Of a stretch of 64,000 nt of DNA, positions 52,036 to 61,231 are shown piece after piece (within the stretch, counting starts at the first letter, position 1; every line of letters starts with the position of its first letter). This stretch comes from Selenomonas sp. oral taxon 920 (GTDB lineage Bacteria > Bacillota > Negativicutes > Selenomonadales > Selenomonadaceae), in the NCBI RefSeq assembly GCF_001717585.1, contig NZ_CP017042.1:62001-126000 (forward strand), written 5' to 3'. The notes beneath the pieces are model-generated. The model searched no databases and had not been told where the DNA came from. It was given only the letters and a program-made list of their open reading frames with translations. The position numbers and the translations under genes are program-made.

Positions 52036-52737
52036 ATGGCAGCTTTCGAGGAGATCCTGACGCAGCGTGCCGCAGAGGCGGGACTGTTGCTGACGGATGC
52101 ACAGATCGCGCAGTTCGCCGTCTACCATGAGATGCTCATCGACTGGAACACGCGGATGAATCTGACGGCGCTGACATCACCCGAGGATGTGGCGGTGAAG
52201 CATATCATCGACAGCCTGACGGCGTACGATGCCGCGCTGTTCGATGGGGCAAAGACGCTCATTGACGTAGGGACGGGCGCGGGGCTGCCGGGCATTCCCC
52301 TCGCGGTCGCGGCGCCGCACATCTGCGTGACGCTGATGGATGCGCTCCAGAAACGCGTGCGCTTCCTCACGGAGGTGACGCGTGCGATGGGGCTCACGAA
52401 TACGGCCTGCATACACGCGCGTGCGGAGGAGGCGGCGCGTCAGCCCGCGCATCGTGAGCACTACGACATCGCGGTGAGCCGTGCGGTGGCGCGCATGCCG
52501 GTGCTGCTCTCGTACACGCTGCCGCTGGTGCGTGTGGGCGGGACGCTGCTCGCCCTGAAGGGGCGCGCGTACGCCGAGGAGGCGGCAGAGGGCGCAGCGG
52601 CGGCGAGGACGCTCGGCGGCGGCGCGATCACTGCGCGGCCCGTGCGTCTGCCGGGGCTGGACGATGTGCGCGCGATTCTCTCGGTGCGCAAGGAGCGCCC
52701 GACACCGAAGGGATATCCGCGGCGGCAGGTGAAATAG
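52036..52737 (+). CDS. rsmG: 16S rRNA m7G527 methyltransferase RsmG (GidB)
   Basis: 233 residues from ATG 52036 (AAAGGAGG upstream). Marks: MLIDWNTRMNLTAL, the SAM loop LIDVGTGAGLPGIPLAVAAP, LMDALQKRVRFL and AVSRAVARMPVLLSY. It adds a methyl group to N7 of G527 in 16S rRNA; loss gives low-level streptomycin resistance. The gene is usually near the origin with mnmE/mnmG and parA, but none of those is next to it here. A downstream 17-base duplicate of its end is noted separately. Confidence 0.92.
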   Translation: MAAFEEILTQRAAEAGLLLTDAQIAQFAVYHEMLIDWNTRMNLTALTSPEDVAVKHIIDSLTAYDAALFDGAKTLIDVGTGAGLPGIPLAVAAPHICVTLMDALQKRVRFLTEVTRAMGLTNTACIHARAEEAARQPAHREHYDIAVSRAVARMPVLLSYTLPLVRVGGTLLALKGRAYAEEAAEGAAAARTLGGGAITARPVRLPGLDDVRAILSVRKERPTPKGYPRRQVK

Positions 52738-52857
52738 GAGGCGTACACAACGCAAATAATTTCTTTAACAAAGGATTTATCTTCTTTGTGTCGAATAGAT
52801 AAAAACGAGTATGCGTGTATTTGCTGCGCCGATTTTCGGCGCGGCAGGTGAATAGGA
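52722..52857 (+). repeat. Direct repeat of the rsmG 3' end
   Basis: GCGGCAGGTGAAATAGGA at 52722-52739 is repeated as GCGGCAGGTGAATAGGA at 52841-52857, with about 100 AT-rich bases between. This looks like an insertion, with the short duplicate left as its footprint, or an old tandem duplication. The spacer shows no gene. Confidence 0.4.
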
Positions 52858-52883
52858 ACACGAGTCGATAAGGGGATGACGTG

Positions 52884-53636
52884 ATGAAACGATGGAGAGG
52901 TCTGGCACTCGGTACGCTGACCGCCGTCCTGCTGTCCGCACCGTTCGCGGAGGCTGCGGAGGATACGGCAAAGGAGCCGGCAGCTGTGCAGGAGCCGGCG
53001 GGTGAACCGCAGGTGACGTCGCTCGCTGACCGTATGGAATCGCTGCACGCAGCGGAGCGCAGTGATAAGGCAGCGGCAGCAGAGGAGAAGGCTGCCGCGA
53101 AGGCAGAGAAGAAAGCTCAGAAGGCGGCTGCCCGCGCGGAGAAAAAGGCGGCGAAGGAAGCGGCGAAGCGCGAAAAGGCTGCACGCTACAAGACCCTGTT
53201 TGAGGACAACGGGTTTACCTACTACATGGATTCGCAGAATACGCGGTGGATTCCGCGTCCGTACCGCCCGACGGAGCAGATCCTCGATGTGTGGGTCCGT
53301 CTGGTCGAGAACCATGAGGGAGAGCCGGTGGCGGAGGATGGGAAGATCCGTCCGGCAAAGTATTTCCTCGAGCACTACTACATCAGTCCGTCGCAGCGTG
53401 AGATCATGTTCATCTCGGAGCTGGAGGTCACGGGACGTCCCGAGAACGCAGTGAAGGAGCGGCCCTATGATCCGAACAACTGGGAACACCTCGTGCCCGG
53501 CTCGATTGAGGATTCACTCTTCGAGGCGATCACGGCGCGGGTGAAGCAGCCCGGCAAGCGGGGCGGCATTCTCAGCGGGACAAGCGGCATGAGCGCGCGC
53601 GACATGGTAGAGGAGTACGCCCGTATTTCGCTCTAA
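52884..53636 (+). CDS. Secreted coiled-coil hypothetical protein
   Basis: 250 residues from ATG 52884 (AAGGGGATG upstream). A signal peptide (LALGTLTAVLLSAPFAEAAE) leads into ~75 residues of Ala, Lys and Glu with heptad-like spacing, forming a charged coiled coil. The last ~150 residues are a beta-rich domain with a conserved-looking RYKTLFEDNGFTYYMDSQN and aromatic patches. The family is unknown. Such charged-helix extensions occur in cell-envelope anchor proteins. The miniature element copy 4 begins directly after its stop codon. Confidence 0.6.
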   Translation: MKRWRGLALGTLTAVLLSAPFAEAAEDTAKEPAAVQEPAGEPQVTSLADRMESLHAAERSDKAAAAEEKAAAKAEKKAQKAAARAEKKAAKEAAKREKAARYKTLFEDNGFTYYMDSQNTRWIPRPYRPTEQILDVWVRLVENHEGEPVAEDGKIRPAKYFLEHYYISPSQREIMFISELEVTGRPENAVKERPYDPNNWEHLVPGSIEDSLFEAITARVKQPGKRGGILSGTSGMSARDMVEEYARISL

Positions 53637-53792
53637 GGAAAACCTGATAAATTCAGCTTTCGTCTCTTGATGCATCGTTTGTCCGCACTTCTGCGGAAAA
53701 CCCTATGCAGACGGCTGCGCTGCGTTCGGTTTTTCGCCTTGTTCGGGCGCAACAATCTACACATCGACAGGCTTCATTTTATCGGTACTTCC
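53637..53792. mobile_element. Miniature inverted-repeat element, copy 4
   Basis: 156 bp from GGAAAACCTGATAAA to TTTATCGGTACTTCC, flanked by CTAA on both sides (53633-53636 and 53793-53796). The left CTAA contains the stop codon of the preceding gene, so it was inserted at that exact position and supplied the TAA with duplication. Confidence 0.75.
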
Positions 53793-53829
53793 CTAAATGA
53801 ACTCAGTAAGTGGAAAGGGAGGGGCTCAT

Positions 53830-55980
53830 TTGGCGGAACAATACGGGGAACGTGACCTGTGTCAGGTGACGGGGCTTCTCAATATGATGCAGTTTATGCG
53901 CCTCGCGTCCGTGCACCTGCAGGACCCGTTGGCGGAGCCGCTGACGTTCCTATATTTCGACATCGAGAATTTCAAGAGCTTCAATCAGCGCTACGGCTTC
54001 CAGCAGGGCAATCGGCTCCTGCGGTACGTGGCGGATCTCCTGCGCGAGATCTTTGAGGGGGACCTCGTCGCGCGGCTTAACGACGACCACTTTGCGGTGG
54101 CAACGCAGAGCGGGAATGCCGGCGACTGCATCCAGTTCATCCATGAGCGTGTGCGCGTCTATGATATGGGACTGCCGATGGAGGTAAAGGCGGGGATATA
54201 CTGTCCGCCGCAGGGCGTAACGGATGTCGCGCTCATCATGGACCGCGCGAAGATCGCGTGCAACAGCATCAAGAATACGTACGATCTGACGTGGGCGGAG
54301 TTCGACCCCGCGATGGAGGAGGAAATCAATTTCCGCAGTCACATCATCCGCTCGTTCCAAGAGGCGATGATCGATGGCTGCATCGAGGTCTACTATCAGC
54401 CGGAGATCCGTGTGATGACACGTGAGATCTGTGGGTTCGAGGCGCTCGCGCGGTGGCGCGACCCTGTGCATGGGATGATCTCGCCGGGGGTGTTCGTGCC
54501 CGTGCTCGAGGACGCGCATCTCTCGCCGCAGCTCGACCTCTACATCATCGAGCGTGTCTGTCAGGACATGGTGCAGATCCGCCGCGATATCCCGGACTGG
54601 GAACTGCTGCGCGTGTCGGTGAATCTCTCACGCGCGGATTTTCGCCTGATGGATATGGTGCAGGCGGTCGAGGATGTCCGTCTGCGCTACAACGTGGCGC
54701 GGTCGATGCTCAACATCGAGGTGACGGAGGGCGCACAGAGCGATGATGAGAAGTTCCTGCAGGGGGAGATCGCACGGTTCCGCGCGGCAGGCTACGAGGT
54801 CTGGATGGACGACTTCGGCAGCGGTTACTCCTCGCTGAACAATCTCAAGGACTATGTCTTTGACGTGCTGAAGATCGACATGAATTTCCTGCGCTCATTC
54901 GAGACGAATCCGAAGGCTGCGATCGTCATTCGCACGATTGTCAATACGGCAAAGGAGCTTGGGATGCACACGCTCGCAGAGGGCGTGGAGACGGAGGAAC
55001 AGTTTGCGTTCCTCCGTGAGATCGGCTGCGAAAAGGTGCAGGGGTATCTGTTCAGTCCGCCGATGCCGTTCGACAAGGCGGCTGCCTACTGCCATGGGGA
55101 GACAGCACAGGTAAAGGTGGAGCCGCTGCGCCTCGGCAGCTACTATACGGAGATCGGTGCGATCAACGTGCTCTCAAGTGCGCCGCTTGAACGGCGCGGT
55201 TCGCCCGAGATCGGGGATGCGCTCTCTCTTGCGCTGCTGGAGGAATGCGATGGGGAGTTTCGCTATCTCTATCAAAGCAAGATGTTCAAGATGTTCCTCC
55301 AGAGCATCGAGTTGGATGAGGACAGTGCACATACACCGCATTACGAGCGGCGCAAGCGGCAGAATGAGCGCATGATCATGCGCATGATGGAGGAGGCCGA
55401 CCGCACGGGGCGTGAGGTCTATACGGACTTTATCACGCGCAACTCGTTCAACTCGGTGCGGCTGCGTCTCGTGACGCGCGATGTGGACGATACGCGCGCC
55501 GTGTTCCTGATGGCGACGGTGAATATCTCGCGCTTTTCTCCCGAGGCGGGCTCGATGCAGGAGGCGCTGAACCAGATCGTGGCGCTCTATGACCGTGTGG
55601 ATCTCTTCGATCTCGCCTCGCGCAAGGTGATGCAGCTCTACCGCGATGTCTATGAGCCGAACTATACGCAGGCATATGGGCATTTCGAGGAGATTATCGC
55701 GCTCTATGCCGAGGAGAAGATTTTCCCGCCCGAGCAAAAGCTGTTCAAGAAATTCTACAGCGAGAAGCATCTGTGCGCCGTTCTTGAGGATAAGACGGGG
55801 CGCGAGGAGGTTGCGGTACTGTTTCACAAGCAGCTGCCGGAGGACGGGCGTGCACTGCGGCTGCACCATCTCGTGCCGTTCCGGCTCGGGCAGCGTGACT
55901 ATGTGATCTCGTGCGTGCAGACGATCAATGAGAATATCATCACCGCGGTGACGGCGGCGCTTGCGGAGGATGAGGAGTAG
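53830..55980 (+). CDS. Cyclic-di-GMP phosphodiesterase (degenerate GGDEF, active EAL)
   Basis: 716 residues. TTG 53830 is chosen because GGGAGGGG lies 6 bases before it; the ATG at 53797 lies at the edge of the miniature element. Residues ~20-160 are a GGDEF-like domain, but the active motif is LNDDHF instead of GGDEF, so it should not make c-di-GMP. Residues ~170-420 are an EAL domain with its catalytic set intact: GFEALARW, NLSRADF, EVTEG, DDFGSGYSS, LKID, EGVET and VQGYLFS. The rest (~430-716) is a PAS-like sensor region. It lacks membrane helices. Confidence 0.88.
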   Translation: MAEQYGERDLCQVTGLLNMMQFMRLASVHLQDPLAEPLTFLYFDIENFKSFNQRYGFQQGNRLLRYVADLLREIFEGDLVARLNDDHFAVATQSGNAGDCIQFIHERVRVYDMGLPMEVKAGIYCPPQGVTDVALIMDRAKIACNSIKNTYDLTWAEFDPAMEEEINFRSHIIRSFQEAMIDGCIEVYYQPEIRVMTREICGFEALARWRDPVHGMISPGVFVPVLEDAHLSPQLDLYIIERVCQDMVQIRRDIPDWELLRVSVNLSRADFRLMDMVQAVEDVRLRYNVARSMLNIEVTEGAQSDDEKFLQGEIARFRAAGYEVWMDDFGSGYSSLNNLKDYVFDVLKIDMNFLRSFETNPKAAIVIRTIVNTAKELGMHTLAEGVETEEQFAFLREIGCEKVQGYLFSPPMPFDKAAAYCHGETAQVKVEPLRLGSYYTEIGAINVLSSAPLERRGSPEIGDALSLALLEECDGEFRYLYQSKMFKMFLQSIELDEDSAHTPHYERRKRQNERMIMRMMEEADRTGREVYTDFITRNSFNSVRLRLVTRDVDDTRAVFLMATVNISRFSPEAGSMQEALNQIVALYDRVDLFDLASRKVMQLYRDVYEPNYTQAYGHFEEIIALYAEEKIFPPEQKLFKKFYSEKHLCAVLEDKTGREEVAVLFHKQLPEDGRALRLHHLVPFRLGQRDYVISCVQTINENIITAVTAALAEDEE

Positions 55981-56075
55981 GGGATATCAGCCTTCCCTCA
56001 CCGCAGCGAGCCGCCTGAGGCGTCATGAATGCCTGTGCAAAACCTAGCAAACGCTGATAAAACAGAACCCCCAAT

Positions 56076-56105
56076 GAGCACTTGAGCGATCGAGTGCTCT
56101 TTTTG
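56076..56105 (+). terminator. Terminator of the phosphodiesterase gene
   Basis: GAGCACT pairs with AGTGCTC, followed by TTTTTG. It lies 95 bases past the stop codon. Confidence 0.75.
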
Positions 56106-56195
56106 TATCCATCCGTGTGATACGCATTTTGCATCATATGTTTCTTTTTGTTATACTTCTTTTGACGAAACAAATGTTTGAAGGAGGCGTACAAC

Positions 56196-56852
56196 ATGAA
56201 GGAACGAACGAAAGAGATGCCGGTGTGCGGCCGCGGAGAGTACGCGCCGCTCACGAAGGCGGAGGAGGATGTGCTGATCGCGCGTGCGGTGCGCGGAGAA
56301 GCGAGTGCGGCGGCGGAGATGCACGCGCGGTATCGGGGGCTGATCGTCAGCGAGTCACGTGCCTCGTATCTCCGAAATGCGGCACTCGCGGCAGATGCGG
56401 AGAATATCGCGGTACTCGCGTTCATCGAGGCGCTGCATGACTACGACCCGAAGCACGGCGCACCGTTTGCGGGCTTTGTGAAGGGACGTGTTCACCACGC
56501 GCTCTATACGGAGTTTCGCCGCGAGCGGCGGCTCTGGGAGCGGACGTGTCACCCCGAGCAGAGTGCAGAGGGGCGCGATGTGTGGGAGCGCTGCGGCGGT
56601 GTGGAGGATGCGGCGGAGCGCTGCGATCTGCGGCTCTTCGTGCGCGGACTCCTGCGGGATGTGATGCATCGCCTGACGGAGCGCGAGAAGGAGATCCTCA
56701 CACTGCACTACTTCCGCGATCTGACGCTGCGGCGGATTGCAGCACAGCTCGGCACATCGGCGAGCGCCGTCTCCAAGAGCAAGGCGAATCTGCTGCGCAA
56801 GCTGCGTGCGGCTGCGGGGGTTGCAACTCCGTGCGAAATATGCTATTCTTAG
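56196..56852 (+). CDS. Sigma-70-family RNA polymerase sigma factor
   Basis: 218 residues; the start at 56196 is set by AAGGAGG 8 bases upstream. Region 2 reads MHARYRGLIVSESRASYLRN then ENIAVLAFIEALHDYDPKHGAPF, and region 4 reads LTEREKEILTLHYFRDLTLRRIAAQLGTSASAVSKSKANLLRKL. It is a short alternative sigma factor of the Sig-30/sporulation-like type with regions 2 and 4 only. No anti-sigma gene is adjacent. The next gene is an orphan antitoxin-like gene 34 bases on. Confidence 0.8.
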   Translation: MKERTKEMPVCGRGEYAPLTKAEEDVLIARAVRGEASAAAEMHARYRGLIVSESRASYLRNAALAADAENIAVLAFIEALHDYDPKHGAPFAGFVKGRVHHALYTEFRRERRLWERTCHPEQSAEGRDVWERCGGVEDAAERCDLRLFVRGLLRDVMHRLTEREKEILTLHYFRDLTLRRIAAQLGTSASAVSKSKANLLRKLRAAAGVATPCEICYS

Positions 56853-56886
56853 TAAAGGTAATGGATTCGTAAAGGAGATGTCCTAC

Positions 56887-57111
56887 ATGGCACAGACCAG
56901 CATTAGCATTCGCATGGACGCTGAACTGAAGAAGAGCTTTGAGAACTTCTGCGGCGCAGTCGGCATGAATATGTCCACGGCGATCAATATGTTCGCGATC
57001 GCCTGCGTGCGTGAGCAGCGTGTTCCGTTTGAGATCTCGGCGCAGCGTGCACTGCCGGGCGAGTCGCTCACGCTGTTCACGGATACGGCGTGGAGCGAAG
57101 AGGAAAACTGA
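56887..57111 (+). CDS. Orphan RelB/DinJ-type antitoxin-like protein
   Basis: 74 residues from ATG 56887 (AAAGGAGATG upstream). The N-terminal SISIRMDAELKKSFENFCGAVGMNMSTAINMFAIACVRE is the ribbon-helix-helix domain of DinJ/RelB antitoxins. The C-terminal part, which would wrap a YafQ/RelE toxin, is short and acidic. No toxin gene follows: a terminator lies immediately downstream. It is therefore solitary, perhaps an RHH regulator or the survivor of a lost pair. Confidence 0.75.
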   Translation: MAQTSISIRMDAELKKSFENFCGAVGMNMSTAINMFAIACVREQRVPFEISAQRALPGESLTLFTDTAWSEEEN

Positions 57112-57117
57112 ACCGCA

Positions 57118-57141
57118 GAAGGGGGCGATGCCCCCTTATTT
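57118..57141 (+). terminator. Terminator of the antitoxin-like gene
   Basis: AAGGGGGC-GAT-GCCCCCTT followed by ATTTAG, 7 bases past the stop. Confidence 0.7.
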
Positions 57142-57313
57142 AGTACGATAAAAGTGTAAGTGTTGGAGAGTAATTACCTCTGACATTTGCACTTATTTTT
57201 TTGCGATTTTTTAGAGGGGATGTGACTTTTGCAACAGAGTTGGGAAGAATTCTCATCTATACTGAACACATTACTGATAGATGTTTTCAATCATATAGAT
57301 GGGAGGCCTTTCC

Positions 57314-58084
57314 ATGGCAGAAGAGAAGAAGAATGAACCGGGACATGAGTTCCTTGCACGTTTGGGCAAGACGCGGCTGCGTCCGGGTGGGCGCGAGGCG
57401 ACGGAGTGGCTGCTCGGCCACGTTGACTTTACCGCAGATACGCGCGTACTCGAGGTCGCGTGCAACATGGGAACGACGATGGTCGCCCTTGCGGAGACGC
57501 ACGGCTGCCGCATCACGGGGCTCGACATGAACCCGAAGGCACTGGAGAAGGCGCGTGCGAACATCGCGGCGCACGGGCTGAACGATGTGATCGACGTGGT
57601 GGAGGGAAATGCGCTCGCGCTGCCCTTCCCCGACGCGACGTTTGATGTCGTCATCAACGAGGCGATGCTCACGATGCTGCCGCGTGAGAACAAGGCAAAG
57701 GCGATTGCCGAGTACTTCCGCGTGCTGAAGCCGGGCGGCGTGCTCCTCACGCACGATGTCGCGCTGCGCGTGACGGATGAGGCGGAGGCGGCGGAGCTGC
57801 GTGCGGGCATCTCCCGTGCGATCAATGTGAACGTCGATCCGCTCCCGCATGCACTCTGGGAGAAGCTCTTCCGCGACGCGGGCTTTGCCATCGAGGTGCA
57901 GACGGGCGATATGACGCTGCTCGACCCTGCGGGGCTCGTGCGAGACGAGGGATTCGACGGTGCGATGAAGATCATCCGCAACGGGCTGCGGACGGAGAAC
58001 CTCGACCGCTTCCGCAAGATGTTCAACTTCTTCTTTGACCACAACAAGGAGTTCTCGTACATCGTCGTCGTCAGCAAAAAATAG
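57314..58084 (+). CDS. Class I SAM-dependent methyltransferase
   Basis: 256 residues from ATG 57314 (GGGAGG 8 bases upstream). The SAM fold is clear: RVLEVACNMGTTMVALA, GLDMNPKALEKARANI, VVEGNALALPFPDATFDVVINEAML and VLKPGGVLLTHD. It resembles UbiE/COQ5-like small-molecule methyltransferases, but the substrate is unknown. A TonB receptor gene follows 57 bases on. This pairing occurs in other Negativicutes and may concern siderophore or haem handling. Confidence 0.8.
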   Translation: MAEEKKNEPGHEFLARLGKTRLRPGGREATEWLLGHVDFTADTRVLEVACNMGTTMVALAETHGCRITGLDMNPKALEKARANIAAHGLNDVIDVVEGNALALPFPDATFDVVINEAMLTMLPRENKAKAIAEYFRVLKPGGVLLTHDVALRVTDEAEAAELRAGISRAINVNVDPLPHALWEKLFRDAGFAIEVQTGDMTLLDPAGLVRDEGFDGAMKIIRNGLRTENLDRFRKMFNFFFDHNKEFSYIVVVSKK

Positions 58085-58141
58085 GTGGATCAGGAGAGCG
58101 AACGAAGGCGTCTATGTGTCGGACAGATGAGGAGGAATCGT

Positions 58142-60349
58142 ATGCGAATGACAAAGCAGAGGGCTCTTGCGGCGGCGGTCGCGCTCACACTTTCGGGCAC
58201 GGCACACGCCGTCTATGCAGAGGATACGCAGGCGCAGAAAGAGGGCTATGAGACAGCTCCCGTTGTGGTGACGGCATCGGGCTTTGAGGAGGATGTGCGC
58301 TTTGCGCCCGCGAGTATCTCGGTCATCAAGGCGGATGAGATCGCGCGGCGCGGCTATACAGATCTCCGTCAGGTGCTTGATATGGTGGAGGGGGTCGACA
58401 CGTTCGGCGCGACGGGGCGGTTCGATACGCCTGCGGTCTCGATTCGCGGGATGGACGACGGCTATACGCTCATCCTCGTGGATGGGGTGGCGCAGGTGGG
58501 ACCGGGCATCGCAGGCGGGATGATGCGCAGCTTCAACCAGCTCGCGAACACGAGCCTGCCCGCACCGAGCCAGATCGAGCGCATCGAGGTGGTGCGCGGC
58601 CCAATGTCGACGCTCTACGGCTCGGATGCGATGGGCGGTGTCATCAACATCATCACAAAGAAGGTGACGGACGAGTTCCACGGCTCTGTCTCCGTCGGCA
58701 GCATCCTTGAGACGACGGACGACAAGTCGAACACGATGAAATACAACTTCAACGTGGCGGGGCCCATTACGCGCGACAAGGTCGGGATGCAGATGCGCGG
58801 CAGCTATCTGAAACGCGGCCCGTCGGCATTCGGTGTGGACAAGGAGAAGCGCGACTACGACAACTGGAATCTCGGGACACGCGTGACCTATACGCCCGCC
58901 GCAGGGCACAGTTACTATCTCGACATCGACCGCGGGCAGAACATGCGCGACGGTGATTTTGCCCAGCGCGGCAAAATGAAGCCGCCCTCCCCGCCTGCGC
59001 CGCCGAACGCACATGTGGAGACGAAGCTCGACGGCGATGTGGCGCAGCGGTTCGACCGCATGAAGATCGTGCTCGGCGCGGAGAACAAGGTCGGCAAGGA
59101 GGGAACGTGGACGAATACCCTGTCCTTCCTGCGCAACGAGATGCACCTCGATGCAGATATGACGGGGACGGCAAAGCCGAATATCCTGCCGCTGCGCATT
59201 CCGATCCGCTCACAGATCCGCAACAACGTAAAGAATGACTTTGTGACGTTCGATACGAAGTATGTCACGCCGCTCGGCGACGATCACACACTCGCGGTGG
59301 GGGCACGCTGGCAGCGCGAGGGCGTGGACTACCATCTGAAGCGGACGATTGCGCCGACGGGCTGGGCTCCGCCGATGTTTGCCAATATGATGCGTCAGCG
59401 CAGCTCAAACGACAACGGCAGTCTCTCGCGTTCGAGCTGGGCACTCTACGGCGAGGATACGTGGGCGCTCACGAAGAAGCTCGTCTTTACCTATGGTCTG
59501 CGCTACGATCATCCCGAGGACTACGACGACAATCTCAGCCCGCGCGGCTACCTCATCTATATGCCGAACCGCAATTTCACGGTGAAGGGCGGCATTGCGA
59601 CGGGCTACAAGGCTCCGACGATGCTCCAGTCTGCGCCCGTGGACATCCACCTCAATATCACGGGCGAGATCTATCGCGGCAATACGGGACTGAAGCCGGA
59701 GAAGTCGACGACGGAGGAAATCGGGTTCTACTACCACAACGAGCACGATACGGATGCCCACGTGACGTTCTTCCACACGGATTTCAAGAACAAGATCGAC
59801 CTCAGTGATGCGGTGAATGTCGCGGGCATCGGTGCCGTCCGCACCTACGAGAACGTAGGCAAGGCACGCATCCACGGCATAGAAGTCGGGACGAAGTTCG
59901 CGATCGCGCCAAAGGTGACGGCGGGGCTGAACTGGACGCTGCTCACCAGTCAGATAAAGAGCGGCAAGAATGTCGGTCAGCCGCTGCGCTCCACACCGAA
60001 GCAGGCGGTCAACCTCAAACTTGACTGGATGCCGACGGATGCAACGGATGTCTGGCTCAGTGCGCAGTACCGCAGCGGGATGTACCGCTCGAAGCAGGCA
60101 GCGGGGATCGCCTCGCACTATCGTCCGTTCACCGTCCTCAACATGGGTGTGACGCACAAGCTGCGTGACGGGCTCTCCGTACAGTTTGCCGTCAACAATC
60201 TGCTGAACCGCAACTTTGATCAGACATCGATGGCGGCGGACGGCACGAAGTACGGTGACTACTATGACGAGATCGACGCAGACGGCATCGCGGGCGGCTC
60301 CTATATCTCCCGCCGCAGCTACTGGCTTGGTCTGACATACGATTTCTGA
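58142..60349 (+). CDS. TonB-dependent outer-membrane receptor (siderophore/haem type)
   Basis: 735 residues from ATG 58142 (GAGGAGGAATCGT upstream). A signal peptide (QRALAAAVALTLSGTAHAV) precedes a TonB box region, then a plug: VVVTASGFEEDVRFAPASISVI, RGYTDLRQVLDMVEGVD, IRGMDDGYTLILVDGV and VVRGPMSTLYGSDAMGGVINIITKK. The barrel ends in F after LGLTYD. It is of the FepA/CirA-like group that imports ferric siderophores, haem or cobalamin with TonB. No Fur box could be read with confidence upstream of the methyltransferase. Confidence 0.88.
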   Translation: MRMTKQRALAAAVALTLSGTAHAVYAEDTQAQKEGYETAPVVVTASGFEEDVRFAPASISVIKADEIARRGYTDLRQVLDMVEGVDTFGATGRFDTPAVSIRGMDDGYTLILVDGVAQVGPGIAGGMMRSFNQLANTSLPAPSQIERIEVVRGPMSTLYGSDAMGGVINIITKKVTDEFHGSVSVGSILETTDDKSNTMKYNFNVAGPITRDKVGMQMRGSYLKRGPSAFGVDKEKRDYDNWNLGTRVTYTPAAGHSYYLDIDRGQNMRDGDFAQRGKMKPPSPPAPPNAHVETKLDGDVAQRFDRMKIVLGAENKVGKEGTWTNTLSFLRNEMHLDADMTGTAKPNILPLRIPIRSQIRNNVKNDFVTFDTKYVTPLGDDHTLAVGARWQREGVDYHLKRTIAPTGWAPPMFANMMRQRSSNDNGSLSRSSWALYGEDTWALTKKLVFTYGLRYDHPEDYDDNLSPRGYLIYMPNRNFTVKGGIATGYKAPTMLQSAPVDIHLNITGEIYRGNTGLKPEKSTTEEIGFYYHNEHDTDAHVTFFHTDFKNKIDLSDAVNVAGIGAVRTYENVGKARIHGIEVGTKFAIAPKVTAGLNWTLLTSQIKSGKNVGQPLRSTPKQAVNLKLDWMPTDATDVWLSAQYRSGMYRSKQAAGIASHYRPFTVLNMGVTHKLRDGLSVQFAVNNLLNRNFDQTSMAADGTKYGDYYDEIDADGIAGGSYISRRSYWLGLTYDF

Positions 60350-60361
60350 TGATCGAATAAA

Positions 60362-60410
60362 AAAGAAGCTGCCTCCACCGAAAATAAATCGGCGGAGGCA
60401 GCTTCTTTAT
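60362..60410. terminator. Bidirectional terminator after the TonB receptor
   Basis: AAAGAAGCTGCCTCC pairs with GGAGGCAGCTTCTTT, bordered by T and A runs. It separates the convergent receptor and PHP-phosphatase genes. Confidence 0.85.
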
Positions 60411-60464
60411 ATTAATAAAATAAATAACGATAAATATATATAAATACATATAAAAAGAAAACAA

Positions 60465-61217
60465 TTAGGAAAAATAGTTTAAGCCGTGTACGCTATTTCG
60501 TGCATGACGCTCTGCAATCCATGCCTTGAGGCGGGCGGGATCGCTGTTCAGCACGAGTTCCTCTGGGAACTCGATGTCCTCCAGAATGGCGTGCGTATGG
60601 CTGTGCTCGCCGACATCAATGTCGATGTGTGCGTCGCTGCCGATGAGGATGTGTGCGCCGTGACGGCGGCAGGCGGCGAGAAGATCCCGTGCGAGGAGTT
60701 CCGAGCCCTTGCGCGGGCCGTCCGGGTTGTGCGAGGCGTTGTTTGCCTCGATGAGGACGTGCTCTGCGGCGGCTGCACGGGCAAGCGCATCGAAGTCCAC
60801 GGGATAGGCGGGGTTGTCGGGGTGTCCGATGACCGTGACGTAGGGATTTGCCATCGCACCGAGGAGGGCGCGCGTATTCTCCTCCTGCGTGCCGGGTGCA
60901 ATCACGATGTCATGCAGGCTCGCGATGGCGTAGTGCATCTTTTGCAGGACACGTTCGGGCAGATCGACGCGGCCATCGTAGTCCATGACGTTCAGCTCCG
61001 CGCCCATGATGATGTCGATGCCGTAGGCGGCGGGGCGGATGACCTTGAAGTTGCGAAAGTACATCTCGTGGAAGGTGCCGGGCAGTGCGGGCGCATGGTC
61101 GGAGATGCCGACGAGGGCGAGCCCCTTCTCCTTTGCCATCATCGCGATCTCACGGATCGTGCTGTAGGCGTGCATACTGGCGATGCTGTGCGTGTGGATA
61201 TCGATGATGTCGGTCAT
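60465..61217 (-). CDS. PHP-family phosphatase, YcdX-like
   Basis: 250 residues. Metal-binding histidines and aspartates appear in DIHTHSIASMHAYST, GISDHAPALPG, IMGAELNVMDYDG, ASLHDIVIAPG, VIGHPDN and IGSDAHIDIDVGEHSHTH. This is the pattern of YcdX, a trinuclear-zinc phosphatase linked to swarming in E. coli; others hydrolyse phosphosugars. It is cytoplasmic, with no signal peptide. It lies on the minus strand, after a terminator that isolates it from the chemoreceptor gene. Confidence 0.85.
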   Translation of the reverse strand: MTDIIDIHTHSIASMHAYSTIREIAMMAKEKGLALVGISDHAPALPGTFHEMYFRNFKVIRPAAYGIDIIMGAELNVMDYDGRVDLPERVLQKMHYAIASLHDIVIAPGTQEENTRALLGAMANPYVTVIGHPDNPAYPVDFDALARAAAAEHVLIEANNASHNPDGPRKGSELLARDLLAACRRHGAHILIGSDAHIDIDVGEHSHTHAILEDIEFPEELVLNSDPARLKAWIAERHARNSVHGLNYFS

Positions 61218-61231
61218 GAAAATTCCTTTCT

